Origin: Alcaligenaceae bacterium | Lineage (GTDB): Bacteria; Pseudomonadota; Gammaproteobacteria; Burkholderiales; Burkholderiaceae_B | Length of the DNA stretch: 64,000 bases | NCBI GenBank assembly: GCA_013416485.1 | Contig: JACCEO010000009.1 | Location: 1-64,000 of the forward strand | Direction: 5' to 3' | Shown: positions 42,714-51,283 of the stretch, in pieces | Layout of the letters: each line of letters starts with the position of its first letter | Position numbering within the stretch: the first letter of the stretch is position 1 | Made by a program: the position numbers and the translations under genes | The notes under the pieces: model-generated | What the model was told of the DNA's origin: nothing | What the model saw: only the letters and a program-made list of their open reading frames with translations | The model's database searches: none

Positions 42714-43393
42714 CGGCGGCTGCTTATCATGTTAAATAGTGCGCCAGCTAGCATCCCTAAGGCTAGCGCATGGTAGTTGGGCAGTATGCTAACTAATAGC
42801 ATAGTGGCGATGACGCTGACCACTATGGTGCGTAATGACCTAAGTACGCCTGATTCCAGAAGTAGCGCAAAAAACAGGCTGGGCAGTACAAAGGCTAAGG
42901 CTTCACGCACAAAAACAGGGGGGTTATGGAAGCCATCACTTAGGCTGGTGCCTAGCAAGGTACCTAATACCCAAGCACTGTAAGCGCCCAGTTGCAGGCC
43001 CACATACCAGTGCTCGCGGTCTGCATCGGGAATGCTGTTCAGTTTGCTTAAGGCCGTCGCAAAGACTTCATCCGTTAGGCCGAATGCCAGTATAGGTGGC
43101 GACACTTTGTTTGTTTGGCTGGTAAAGCGTCCTAGTAATGCGGGACCATAAAACAGATGGCGCGCATTCATCAGTATTACGGTGGGAACGGCGGTCAACA
43201 AGCCAGCACCCGAAGCCAATAGCGTGATTAATACGAATTGGCTGGCGCCAGCATAGACAACAATGGATGTTAGTAGGGTGGTGCTAGGGGTTAGGCCTGC
43301 TTGCATCGCAGATAGCCCAAAGGAAAAGGCAACCGGTAGGTAACCCGCCCCGATAGAAAGACTGGCAAGCAATCCATTAAGAAAGGCACGCAT
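42710..43393 (-). CDS. azlC: AzlC-family branched-chain amino-acid exporter, large subunit
   Basis: A 227-residue inner-membrane protein with about seven helices. GAGYLPVAFSFGLSAMQAGL at the N-terminus and VVYAGASQFVLITLLASGAG near residue 50 are the AzlC/YgaZ signature, as is NARHLFYGPAL. With AzlD it exports branched-chain amino acids or analogues. The 153-bp gap to gltS holds both divergent promoters; no regulator gene (such as an Lrp type) is adjacent. Confidence 0.9.
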   Translation of the reverse strand: MRAFLNGLLASLSIGAGYLPVAFSFGLSAMQAGLTPSTTLLTSIVVYAGASQFVLITLLASGAGLLTAVPTVILMNARHLFYGPALLGRFTSQTNKVSPPILAFGLTDEVFATALSKLNSIPDADREHWYVGLQLGAYSAWVLGTLLGTSLSDGFHNPPVFVREALAFVLPSLFFALLLESGVLRSLRTIVVSVIATMLLVSILPNYHALALGMLAGALFNMISSRR

Positions 43394-43546
43394 GTAGAGG
43401 TGTAGCCTGTGAATTAAAAAACATTACGAAAGCAAGGCTTACAAGTGTATGCTAGCTCCTTATAGGAATTTTGTGACATTGCTTATGTTACAGACCCCAT
43501 CATGAGATACTGTCGCTTTTATAAAGCAAGATAAGGATTTTGCGCG

Positions 43547-44749
43547 ATGCTTATAGAGTTAGATATCGCTCAAACAGTAGGAATAGCAGCAGTTTTTCTA
43601 GTGGTAGGTGAGTTTATTAGAAACCGGGTAGGTGTGCTATCACGGTACTTTATACCTGGCCCCATTATTGGTGGTTTAGTGTTTTCAGTGATTGCCTTGA
43701 TAGGCCATCAGACGGGAAGTTTTTCATTTCAGTTTTACGACACTATGCGCAGTTTTTTGCTGCTGGTGTTTTTCACCACCATTGGATTCTCAGCCAGTTT
43801 TGAACTGCTAAAAAAGGGTGGCATAGGTGTAGCCCTGTTCCTAGGTGCCGCAGTGGGACTGGTTCTTATACAGAATATCGTGGGGGCATCCATAGCATCG
43901 GCTATGGGATATAGCCCATTAATCGGTTTGGCAGCAGGGTCAATTTCTTTGACCGGCGGGCACGGTACATCGGCCGCATTTGGGCCTTTGCTTGAACAGG
44001 CTGGTGCTTTCGGTGCCTTACCTGCAGCTATTGCAGCGTCTACTTATGGACTCGTAGCGGGTTGCATCATAGGTGGTCCGGTTGGCTCCTTATTAATGCG
44101 TCGTCATAAGATCAAAGGCCCTGCAGCGCATAATGATAGCCGTGATCCTTCAGCGCCGGCAGCCGATATTTTGTCCAGCGTTACCGATCACTCTGGTGCA
44201 GCTGTTATGCATGTCACAGTGCTGATCGCCTTTTCTATAGGGCTGGGAACGGTATTGGTTAATTGGCTGGCTGATTTGGGCGTGATATTACCAGCTTACC
44301 TTGGACCTATGCTGGTAGCGGCCGTGATACGTAATCTGATTGATAGCCGTGGTTATTCCCTGCCCAGGCAGCAGGTGGATGTGGTGGGCAACGTGTCGCT
44401 AGCCTTCTTCCTAGTGATGGCCTTGATGTCCATGAAACTGTGGGAATTAGCCGATGTTGCCGGCCCTCTGATGGTAATACTAGCGGTGCAAACCGTAGTC
44501 CTGTTCGTCTATGCCTACTTTGTGACCTTTCGGATTATGGGCAGCGACTACGATGCCGTTGTAATCGCAGCCGGCCATTGCGGGTTTGGTATGGGCGCAA
44601 CCCCAAATGCAATGGCAAATATGCAAGCATTTACGGCCAGTAATGGCATGTCGGTCAAAGCGTTTTTTGTCATACCCCTAGTGGGATCTTTGTTCATCGA
44701 CTTTTTCAACGCCGTTACCATTACTGGCTTTATGAGCTACCTGAAGTAA
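43547..44749 (+). CDS. gltS: Sodium/glutamate symporter GltS
   Basis: A 400-residue inner-membrane Na+-dependent glutamate importer with two inverted repeats of about five helices. FIPGPIIGGLVFSVIAL, SLTGGHGTSAAFGP and the second re-entrant loop GHCGFGMGATPNAMANMQ are the conserved GltS motifs. ATG 43547 has TAAGGATTT upstream. Divergent from azlCD. It is unrelated to the orphan amino-acid binding protein earlier in the window except by theme. Confidence 0.94.
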   Translation: MLIELDIAQTVGIAAVFLVVGEFIRNRVGVLSRYFIPGPIIGGLVFSVIALIGHQTGSFSFQFYDTMRSFLLLVFFTTIGFSASFELLKKGGIGVALFLGAAVGLVLIQNIVGASIASAMGYSPLIGLAAGSISLTGGHGTSAAFGPLLEQAGAFGALPAAIAASTYGLVAGCIIGGPVGSLLMRRHKIKGPAAHNDSRDPSAPAADILSSVTDHSGAAVMHVTVLIAFSIGLGTVLVNWLADLGVILPAYLGPMLVAAVIRNLIDSRGYSLPRQQVDVVGNVSLAFFLVMALMSMKLWELADVAGPLMVILAVQTVVLFVYAYFVTFRIMGSDYDAVVIAAGHCGFGMGATPNAMANMQAFTASNGMSVKAFFVIPLVGSLFIDFFNAVTITGFMSYLK

Positions 44750-44759
44750 GCCGATAGCT

Positions 44760-45488
44760 TCAATCGAAGCCACGGGTGCGCGCATTCATTTTGCGTTCTA
44801 GGCGGCCTATGTAGTTTTGAACTTGTATATGCATGGGGCTGGGTAGGTTGATGAACTGGCAGCCTACGATGCAGGCTTTTCTTCCGTTAGACAAGGTGAT
44901 GTCATCACTACGTTTAATTTGTAAGTCTGTGGTGAGCTGGCGGTTATCGGGCAAGCTTATTGTGCAATTTCGATACATAGTGCCAATGGTATTATCCAAT
45001 ACCTTGGCGTCATCGATAACGGATAGGCCACCCGCGCTGATATCTTTGATCGCTAAATTATGATTTCTACCGTTTGGCAGGGTGAAAGCCACTAGTGGGG
45101 GCATAATGGCTGGTGCATCCACTCGGTAAAATTCGCGTCGCTGCACACGCTCCATGTTTTCCGGAAACGGTAGCCTGAAGGCGGGACGTTGCTGGTGGAG
45201 ACAGGCTTGAGCGCCCGCTGTGGTAAATACTATACGTACTTTATCTAGGGTGGTTTCAAACGATATGCTATTGGCTTGCACCAGACGACGATTGAAGGCT
45301 TCCTCGGATGAGTTGTCAACAATAATAGACTGGGTATCGTCATCGATTTCCAGCAAGGTAGTTACCAACGCCAAGGCATGGTTTGTAGTGTGCATGCGCA
45401 GCAAGGTGCCCTGAGTTTGGACGGCCCTTAGCAAGGATCGCATTTCAAGATAAGAACTAATTAAGTAGGTATCGTTGGTATTTGGCAT
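44760..45488 (-). CDS. ycgR: Flagellar brake protein YcgR (PilZ domain)
   Basis: A 242-residue cytosolic c-di-GMP effector that slows the flagellar motor. The N-terminal YcgR domain (residues ~5-110) is followed by a PilZ domain with the c-di-GMP motif RREFYR (RxxxR) and DISAGGLS (D-x-S-x-x-G). The link to motility agrees with the chemoreceptor elsewhere in the window. No flagellar genes are adjacent; it converges with gltS with only ten bases between stops. Confidence 0.92.
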   Translation of the reverse strand: MPNTNDTYLISSYLEMRSLLRAVQTQGTLLRMHTTNHALALVTTLLEIDDDTQSIIVDNSSEEAFNRRLVQANSISFETTLDKVRIVFTTAGAQACLHQQRPAFRLPFPENMERVQRREFYRVDAPAIMPPLVAFTLPNGRNHNLAIKDISAGGLSVIDDAKVLDNTIGTMYRNCTISLPDNRQLTTDLQIKRSDDITLSNGRKACIVGCQFINLPSPMHIQVQNYIGRLERKMNARTRGFD

Positions 45489-45554
45489 TGCCTAGTGTGT
45501 CTATATGATACTGTTTACTAGTAAAGATGCGTAAGCATAGTTCAGTCTGCAAGG

Positions 45555-46478
45555 TTAGTCCATGCCAGCCAGCTGGATGCCAGCATAAGCGCAGCGTACT
45601 GCCCCCAAGTCCCAGGCAGCACAACCTACAGTTTTGAAAACAATAGGGTCCTGCAGTTTGGGGGGAGCGTACAGGGCGTTGGCCAGAGGTATGACCCGGT
45701 CCCAGTCGATACCGGCTTGTATGAAATCGCCTGCTTCGTGCCGTGCACCGGGTAGGTCATCGGTATACAGCACACTGCCTTCCAGAGTTAAGGCCGATAT
45801 CTCAGCCAGTTCGGGCTTGAAAGCGCCTACACCTATGATTAAGCGGTTCACCTGAGCAGCTAGGGTGTAAACCGGTGTGCTGCTGGTGGTTAGGGTAATG
45901 ACGACATCTGCGCTATCGGGAACGTGATCTGTTGTTTCAAGTTGCAGCGCTAAATGCTGATGTGCCTGAATGAAATTTTCCCCATTGCTACGCTGACGGG
46001 CAACAACACTGATGCGTATACCAGGGTAAAGAGCAGCCAAGGCAGCAGCGTGACCCGATGCTTGTGTGCCACAACCGATGAAAGCAATATGTTGGGGAGC
46101 ACCAGCCAAAAAGGTTTGTAGACCCAGCATGCTAAGGGCTGCAGTGCGGCGGGCGGTGACTGTAGGACCATCCAGTACAAATAACTCGCGGCCTGTTTGG
46201 CCATCGTAGGCACTGACCACACCGTGTATGGTGGGTAGGCCCAGCGCTGCGTTGCCATGCATGACATTGACCAATTTGTGGATGCCAATATCAGGTGCTG
46301 TGGCAGGCATAGATAGCATGACCCCACCGTGCGGAAAATTAACCACTTGCCGTTCTGGTGCGTGAATTTTTCCTACGCTAAGTTCTGTACAGGCCAAAGC
46401 TAACTGTTGTACTAGTTCAGGAAACGGTAGCAGTTGGGCAGTTTGCGTGGCGTTGTAAACGGTGATGGCAGTATTCAT
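45555..46478 (-). CDS. Ornithine cyclodeaminase/mu-crystallin family reductase
   Basis: A 307-residue NAD(P)-dependent enzyme. The nucleotide fold HIAFIGCGTQASGHAAAL lies near residue 130, after GGVMLSMPA and HKLVNVMHGNA with the substrate-binding Arg/Lys region. Members deaminate ornithine to proline or reduce delta1-pyrroline- or delta1-piperideine-2-carboxylate. It is divergent from an AmaB-type L-piperidine-6-carboxylate dehydrogenase, so a piperideine-2-carboxylate reductase role in lysine/pipecolate catabolism is the better guess here. No pipecolate oxidase gene is in the window. Confidence 0.85.
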   Translation of the reverse strand: MNTAITVYNATQTAQLLPFPELVQQLALACTELSVGKIHAPERQVVNFPHGGVMLSMPATAPDIGIHKLVNVMHGNAALGLPTIHGVVSAYDGQTGRELFVLDGPTVTARRTAALSMLGLQTFLAGAPQHIAFIGCGTQASGHAAALAALYPGIRISVVARQRSNGENFIQAHQHLALQLETTDHVPDSADVVITLTTSSTPVYTLAAQVNRLIIGVGAFKPELAEISALTLEGSVLYTDDLPGARHEAGDFIQAGIDWDRVIPLANALYAPPKLQDPIVFKTVGCAAWDLGAVRCAYAGIQLAGMD

Positions 46479-46625
46479 ATGGCCTCAAGTCAGTTGTATG
46501 GTTTGATTAAACTCTATTTTTCCTTGGAAGGCTAAATCTGGGTGTTTTCCTGTAGATAATTTAACTTCTTATGGGAAAGACGCATGATATTCTGACTGTG
46601 CCCAGATGCTTTTTAGGAAATGATC

Positions 46626-48128
46626 ATGAATACCGCCGAGCTATTACATATTCTAGGTGTGGATCCTAAGGCCATGCGGGGTGGAAGTCTGTTGGTGTAT
46701 ACGCCCATTACAGGGGAACAGATAGCTGCTGTGCATGAACACACTTTTGCAGACGCACAGAAAATCATTTCCCAGGCACACGATGCCTATCTGGTATGGC
46801 GTACTGTACCAGCTCCACGACGGGGGGAGTTGATACGTTTATTAGGGCAGGAACTGCGCCAGCATAAAGAAACCCTAGGTAGATTGGTGTCTATAGAGAC
46901 CGGTAAAATATTGGCTGAGGGCGCGGGTGAAGTCCAGGAAATGATAGACATCTGTGATTTTGCCGTGGGCCTGTCACGTCAGCTTTATGGCCTGACCATT
47001 GCGTCGGAACGGCCTGGCCATCGCATGATGGAAACTTGGCATCCCTTGGGCGTAGTGGGTGTGATTTCCGCATTTAATTTTCCCGTTGCCGTATGGTCAT
47101 GGAATACGGCATTGGCCATAGTTTGCGGTAATTCTGTGGTCTGGAAACCTTCTGAAAAAACACCCTTAACCGCTTTGGCCTGCCAGGCCTTGTTTCAGCG
47201 CGCCATGACAAAATTCGGCAATACGCCAGCAGGCCTATCTCAGGTATTGATTGGTGGTCGTGGCATTGGTATCGCGTTGGTGGATCACGAACAAGTTGCC
47301 TTGGTATCGGCTACGGGTTCCACGCGCATGGGGCACGAAGTTGGGCCACGGGTAGCCGCTAGGTTTGGCCGCTCGCTCCTTGAGTTAGGTGGTAATAATG
47401 CCATTATTGTTAGTCCATCAGCAGACTTGGGTATGGCCGAACGGGCCATTTTGTTTGGTGCTATAGGTACGGCTGGTCAACGTTGCACTACAACGCGTCG
47501 GCTTATTGTGCATAGTAGCGTTGCCCAAGCATTAGTAACTCGTTTAAAAAAAGCGTATGCCAGCGCTAAGGTGGGTGACCCCACGCAGGCTGACACCTTG
47601 GTTGGGCCATTAATTGATCAAGCCGCTTTTGATGCCATGCAAGCGGCCTTGCTCAGGGCGAGTGCAGAAGGGGGGCGGGTTACTGGTGGTCAGCGTCAGT
47701 TGGCAGATCAGCAGCCTCATGCCTGGTATGTAGCACCTGCTATTGTTGAAATGCCTGGACAAACAGCAGTGGTGTGCCACGAGACCTTTGCACCCATACT
47801 GTATGTGATGCAGTATGACGATTTTGATCAAGCGATCGCCATGCACAATGATGTGCCTCAGGGCTTATCATCCGCAATATTCACGACTGATTTACGCGAG
47901 GCTGAACAATTTTTGTCAGCCGCGGGTTCTGATTGCGGCATAGCGAATGTAAATATTGGTACTTCGGGTGCTGAGATTGGTGGGGCGTTCGGTGGCGAAA
48001 AGGAAACCGGCGGTGGACGCGAGTCGGGTTCGGATGCTTGGCGGATGTATATGCGCCGTGCTACCAATACGATTAACTACTCGAATCAGCTACCGCTGGC
48101 ACAGGGTATTAAGTTTGGCGATGACTAG
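46626..48128 (+). CDS. amaB: ALDH7-family dehydrogenase, L-piperidine-6-carboxylate dehydrogenase type
   Basis: A 500-residue aldehyde dehydrogenase of the ALDH7 branch (antiquitin, AmaB/Pcd), which oxidises alpha-aminoadipate semialdehyde to 2-aminoadipate. The branch is shown by VGVISAFNFPVAVWSWN, ATGSTRMG, the glutamate in LLELGGNNAII, the cysteine in TAGQRCTTTRR and the C-terminal NIGTSGAEIGGAFGGEKETG. ATG 46626 fits AGGAA; ATG 46620 is too close. It is divergent from the reductase gene and both could serve lysine degradation. Confidence 0.9.
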   Translation: MNTAELLHILGVDPKAMRGGSLLVYTPITGEQIAAVHEHTFADAQKIISQAHDAYLVWRTVPAPRRGELIRLLGQELRQHKETLGRLVSIETGKILAEGAGEVQEMIDICDFAVGLSRQLYGLTIASERPGHRMMETWHPLGVVGVISAFNFPVAVWSWNTALAIVCGNSVVWKPSEKTPLTALACQALFQRAMTKFGNTPAGLSQVLIGGRGIGIALVDHEQVALVSATGSTRMGHEVGPRVAARFGRSLLELGGNNAIIVSPSADLGMAERAILFGAIGTAGQRCTTTRRLIVHSSVAQALVTRLKKAYASAKVGDPTQADTLVGPLIDQAAFDAMQAALLRASAEGGRVTGGQRQLADQQPHAWYVAPAIVEMPGQTAVVCHETFAPILYVMQYDDFDQAIAMHNDVPQGLSSAIFTTDLREAEQFLSAAGSDCGIANVNIGTSGAEIGGAFGGEKETGGGRESGSDAWRMYMRRATNTINYSNQLPLAQGIKFGDD

Positions 48129-48176
48129 GATTACGTCTGTAGGGTTAACAAGGGCGCAGCTTGAGCGGTAGTATGT

Positions 48177-48204
48177 AAGAAACCCAGCATATGCTGGGTT
48201 TCTT
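48177..48204. terminator. Bidirectional terminator between amaB and pntB
   Basis: A perfect 28-bp palindrome: arm AAGAAACCCAGCAT (48177-48190) and its exact complement 48191-48204. Being symmetric with A/T ends, it can stop the converging amaB and pnt transcripts. Confidence 0.85.
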
Positions 48205-48245
48205 ATTCAAATCTAACAAGTACGGTGTTTAGCCGTAAGGGGCAT

Positions 48246-49685
48246 CTAGTCTATGGCTTTGACCATATCTTCGATGACTTTTTTGGCATCACCAAACACC
48301 ATCATGGTTTTATCCATATAGAATAGTTCGTTGTCTAGGCCAGCGTACCCTGAGGCCATAGAACGTTTGTTCACGATGACAGTACGTGCTTTATAGGCTT
48401 CCAAAATAGGCATGCCTGCAATGGGCGATTGGGGATCGGTTTTGGCAGCAGGGTTGACGACGTCGTTGGCCCCTAGGACAAGAACCACGTCAGTCTGGCT
48501 GAACTCGCTATTGATATCATCCATTTCGAAGACTTGGTCATAGGGGACTTCGGCTTCGGCCAGCAAAACGTTCATGTGACCTGGCATGCGTCCGGCAACA
48601 GGGTGTATAGCGTATTTGACGGTGATACCGCTATCGGTAAGTTTTTCAGCTAATTCTTTAAGAGCATGTTGAGCACGTGCCACAGCCAGACCGTAGCCGG
48701 GAACTATGGTGACGGTTTCAGCTTGGCTCATGAGGAAAGCAGCGTCGTCGGCACTACCCGAGCGTACGCTGCGCTGGGTGCCGTCGCCAGCATCGGCAGC
48801 AGCACCAGGAGCAGCGCCGAAGCCACCTAATATCACGTTAAAGAATGATCGGTTCATTGCCTTACACATGATGTAAGACAGGATAGCACCCGATGAACCC
48901 ACCAGCGAACCCGCAATAATTAGCATGGGGTTGTTAAGCGAAAAGCCAATACCTGCGGCAGCCCAGCCGGAGTAGCTGTTCAGCATGGATACGACCACGG
49001 GCATATCGGCCCCGCCTATGGGGATGATGATAAGCACGCCCAGCACAAAGGCCAGTGCGGTCATGATGATGAAGGGTGTCCAGGTCTGGGTTGCCATAAA
49101 CCAGAAGCCACACGCCAACATAGCGATGGCGATTAGTAGGTTGACCATGTGCTGGGCTGGAAAGACTACGGGTGCACCTTGGAATAGTCGGAATTTGTAT
49201 TTGCCCGATAGTTTTCCAAAGGCAATTACTGACCCTGAGAACGTAATGGCACCAACAAACGTACCTATGAACAACTCCAAACGGTTGCCTAAGGGGATAG
49301 GTTCACCAACTGCGGCAATGTTAAAGGCGTGGGGTTCAGCGACCACAGCAACGGCAATAGCTACGGCGGCCAGACCTATCATGCTGTGCATGAAGGCAAC
49401 CAATTCTGGCATTTTGGTCATTTCGACGCGTTGCGCCATGATGGTGCCTACGGCGCCACCGACCAGTAAACCGCCAACTACCCAGGCCATGCCGATACCG
49501 GCGGTACCGTCAGCAGCCAAGCTGATGATCAAGGCTGCAGTGGTAAGTATGGCAATGGCCATGCCTATCATGCCAAAGACATTACCTCGGATAGAGGTGG
49601 TGGGGTGCGACAAACCTTTTAGGGATTGTATGAAACAGATGGATGCCACTAAATAAAGTAGCGTTACCAGATCGACGGATATCAT
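48246..49685 (-). CDS. pntB: NAD(P) transhydrogenase subunit beta
   Basis: A 479-residue inner-membrane subunit with about nine helices followed by the NADP-binding domain III. The latter is visible in VTIVPGYGLAVARAQHALKE, HPVAGRMPGHMNVLLAEA and DVVLVLGANDVVNPAAK. It couples proton entry to NADPH formation with PntAA and PntAB. The start overlaps the pntAB stop by four bases. Length is normal. Confidence 0.95.
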   Translation of the reverse strand: MISVDLVTLLYLVASICFIQSLKGLSHPTTSIRGNVFGMIGMAIAILTTAALIISLAADGTAGIGMAWVVGGLLVGGAVGTIMAQRVEMTKMPELVAFMHSMIGLAAVAIAVAVVAEPHAFNIAAVGEPIPLGNRLELFIGTFVGAITFSGSVIAFGKLSGKYKFRLFQGAPVVFPAQHMVNLLIAIAMLACGFWFMATQTWTPFIIMTALAFVLGVLIIIPIGGADMPVVVSMLNSYSGWAAAGIGFSLNNPMLIIAGSLVGSSGAILSYIMCKAMNRSFFNVILGGFGAAPGAAADAGDGTQRSVRSGSADDAAFLMSQAETVTIVPGYGLAVARAQHALKELAEKLTDSGITVKYAIHPVAGRMPGHMNVLLAEAEVPYDQVFEMDDINSEFSQTDVVLVLGANDVVNPAAKTDPQSPIAGMPILEAYKARTVIVNKRSMASGYAGLDNELFYMDKTMMVFGDAKKVIEDMVKAID

Positions 49686-49996
49686 GACTGGTCTCCAGTG
49701 GATTTTTTAGGTTTTTTCTTGAACATTTCCAGCATGCGTCGAGTCACTAGAAAACCACCAAAGACGTTAACTGCTGCTAACGTTACGGCAAAAACACCCA
49801 TATAGCGTGCCAAACCGTCTTCGGTCAGGCCCGCAGCCAGCATGGCACCAACAATGACGATAGCGGAAATTGCATTAGTTACGGCCATAAGCGGCGTATG
49901 TAGTGCAGGAGTTACGTTCCAGACCACATGGAAGCCCACGTAAATAGCCAAAACAAAAATAATGATATTGATTAGAGTTGGGTTAACGGCTTCCAT
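49682..49996 (-). CDS. pntAB: NAD(P) transhydrogenase subunit alpha part 2
   Basis: A 104-residue membrane protein with three helices, corresponding to the C-terminal membrane part of E. coli PntA. FVLAIYVGFHVVWNVTPALH, TPLMAVTNAISAIVIVGAML and FAVTLAAVNVFGGFLVTRRM are typical. The split alpha subunit is the usual form in many beta- and alphaproteobacteria. It overlaps pntAA by one base and pntB by four. Confidence 0.95.
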   Translation of the reverse strand: MEAVNPTLINIIIFVLAIYVGFHVVWNVTPALHTPLMAVTNAISAIVIVGAMLAAGLTEDGLARYMGVFAVTLAAVNVFGGFLVTRRMLEMFKKKPKKSTGDQS

Positions 49997-51114
49997 CAGG
50001 CGCTCCTATGGACTTTGTTATCGGTGCACATTAGGCACGCGGCGACAATTTCGTCTTCGTACTGTATGGCCAACTGGCCTTCTTCGTCGGTGATAAGTTT
50101 CATGAAGTCCATGACGTTACGGGAATAAAGGGCCGAGGCATCGGTGGCGACCATAGCAGGCAGGTTGCTATGACCCACCAGTATGACGCCGTGCTTTTCC
50201 ACGACCTGGTCTATTTCTGACAAGGGGCAGTTACCACCGCGCTCTACGGCTAGGTCAACAATCACCGAGCCAGGCTTCATGCCTTGCACCGTGGCTTCGC
50301 TGATGAGAGTGGGTGCAGGGCGGCCAGGGATCAGGGCGGTAGTGATGACGATATCCGCTTGTTGGCAGCGTTGGGCCACCAAAGTGGCTTGGCGTTGCAT
50401 CCAGGCAGCGGGCATAGGACGAGCGTAGCCGCCTACGCCTTGTGCAATTTCACGTTCCTCGTCGGTTTCAAAGGGTACGTCGATGAACTTGGCACCTAGA
50501 GACTCGATTTGTTCCTTTGCGGCAGGTCGTACATCCGAGGCTTCGACGATGGCACCTAGGCGTTTGGCAGTGGCTATTGCTTGCAAGCCAGCAACACCAG
50601 CTCCCAGAACCACTACACGTGCGGCTTTGAGCGTACCTGCGGCCGTCATCATCATGGGAAACAGCCTGCCATAATGATGGCCTGCCAGCAGCACTGCCTT
50701 GTAACCAGCCAAGTTGGCCTGAGATGACAGTACATCCAGGCTTTGGGCACGCGTAATACGGGGTGCGGCTTCTAGGGCAAAGGCGGTTAGTCCAGCAGTG
50801 GCCAGGGCAGCTAAACCATCAGGATTGAATGGGTCCAGCATGCCAACCAGTACGGCACCAGACTTCATGTGCAGTAGTTCTTCGGTGTTGGGGGACCTGA
50901 CTTTAAGTACCAAATCGGCGCCTAAGGCTTGTTTGGCGTCAACCAATTGTGCTCCGGCATCAATATAGGCTTGGTCGGGATAGCGAGCGGCCAGACCTGC
51001 ACCGGTTTCGACAAATACAGTGTGTTTGGCACCTGTATATTTTTTAACCGTTTCGGGCGTCGCCGCTACCCGCGTTTCCCCGACCAGGCTTTCGCGAGGG
51101 ATTCCTATTTGCAT
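49996..51114 (-). CDS. pntAA: NAD(P) transhydrogenase subunit alpha part 1
   Basis: A 372-residue cytosolic NAD(H)-binding domain I subunit. The start ATG 51114 (MQIGIPRESLVGETRVA) has GGAG upstream; a longer frame from 51165 is unlikely. Conserved features are the N-terminal GIPRE block, ARVVVLGAGVAGLQAIATAK for NAD binding, and VGHSNLPAMVATDASALYSR at the C-terminal end. First gene of the pntAA-AB-B operon. Confidence 0.95.
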   Translation of the reverse strand: MQIGIPRESLVGETRVAATPETVKKYTGAKHTVFVETGAGLAARYPDQAYIDAGAQLVDAKQALGADLVLKVRSPNTEELLHMKSGAVLVGMLDPFNPDGLAALATAGLTAFALEAAPRITRAQSLDVLSSQANLAGYKAVLLAGHHYGRLFPMMMTAAGTLKAARVVVLGAGVAGLQAIATAKRLGAIVEASDVRPAAKEQIESLGAKFIDVPFETDEEREIAQGVGGYARPMPAAWMQRQATLVAQRCQQADIVITTALIPGRPAPTLISEATVQGMKPGSVIVDLAVERGGNCPLSEIDQVVEKHGVILVGHSNLPAMVATDASALYSRNVMDFMKLITDEEGQLAIQYEDEIVAACLMCTDNKVHRSA

Positions 51115-51206
51115 ATAACTACTCCAGCATGACGGTTTTTTTATAATGGCATTTACTATACACAAATTTCTATGCTGCTAGGCTTTGCTGTAGGAGGCAA
51201 AGATGC

Positions 51207-51243
51207 AAAAAAGGCCAAGACATAAACGTGTCCTGGCCTTTTT
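51207..51243. terminator. Hairpin terminator downstream of metY
   Basis: AAAAAGGCCA (ending 51217) pairs with TGGCCTTTTT (51234-51243), with further pairing of AGACA/TGTC inside. It lies after metY and before pntAA on the minus strand; A/T ends on both sides allow action on either strand. Confidence 0.85.
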
Positions 51244-51283
51244 ATGGGTTCTCTGTACTGACTGTACAAGAAGGTCAGTGCAC

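Noticed and set aside
48985-49656. A 223-codon plus-strand frame opposite pntB
   Set aside because: Mirror frame of a conserved membrane protein gene; Met- and Thr-rich composition typical of antisense shadows.
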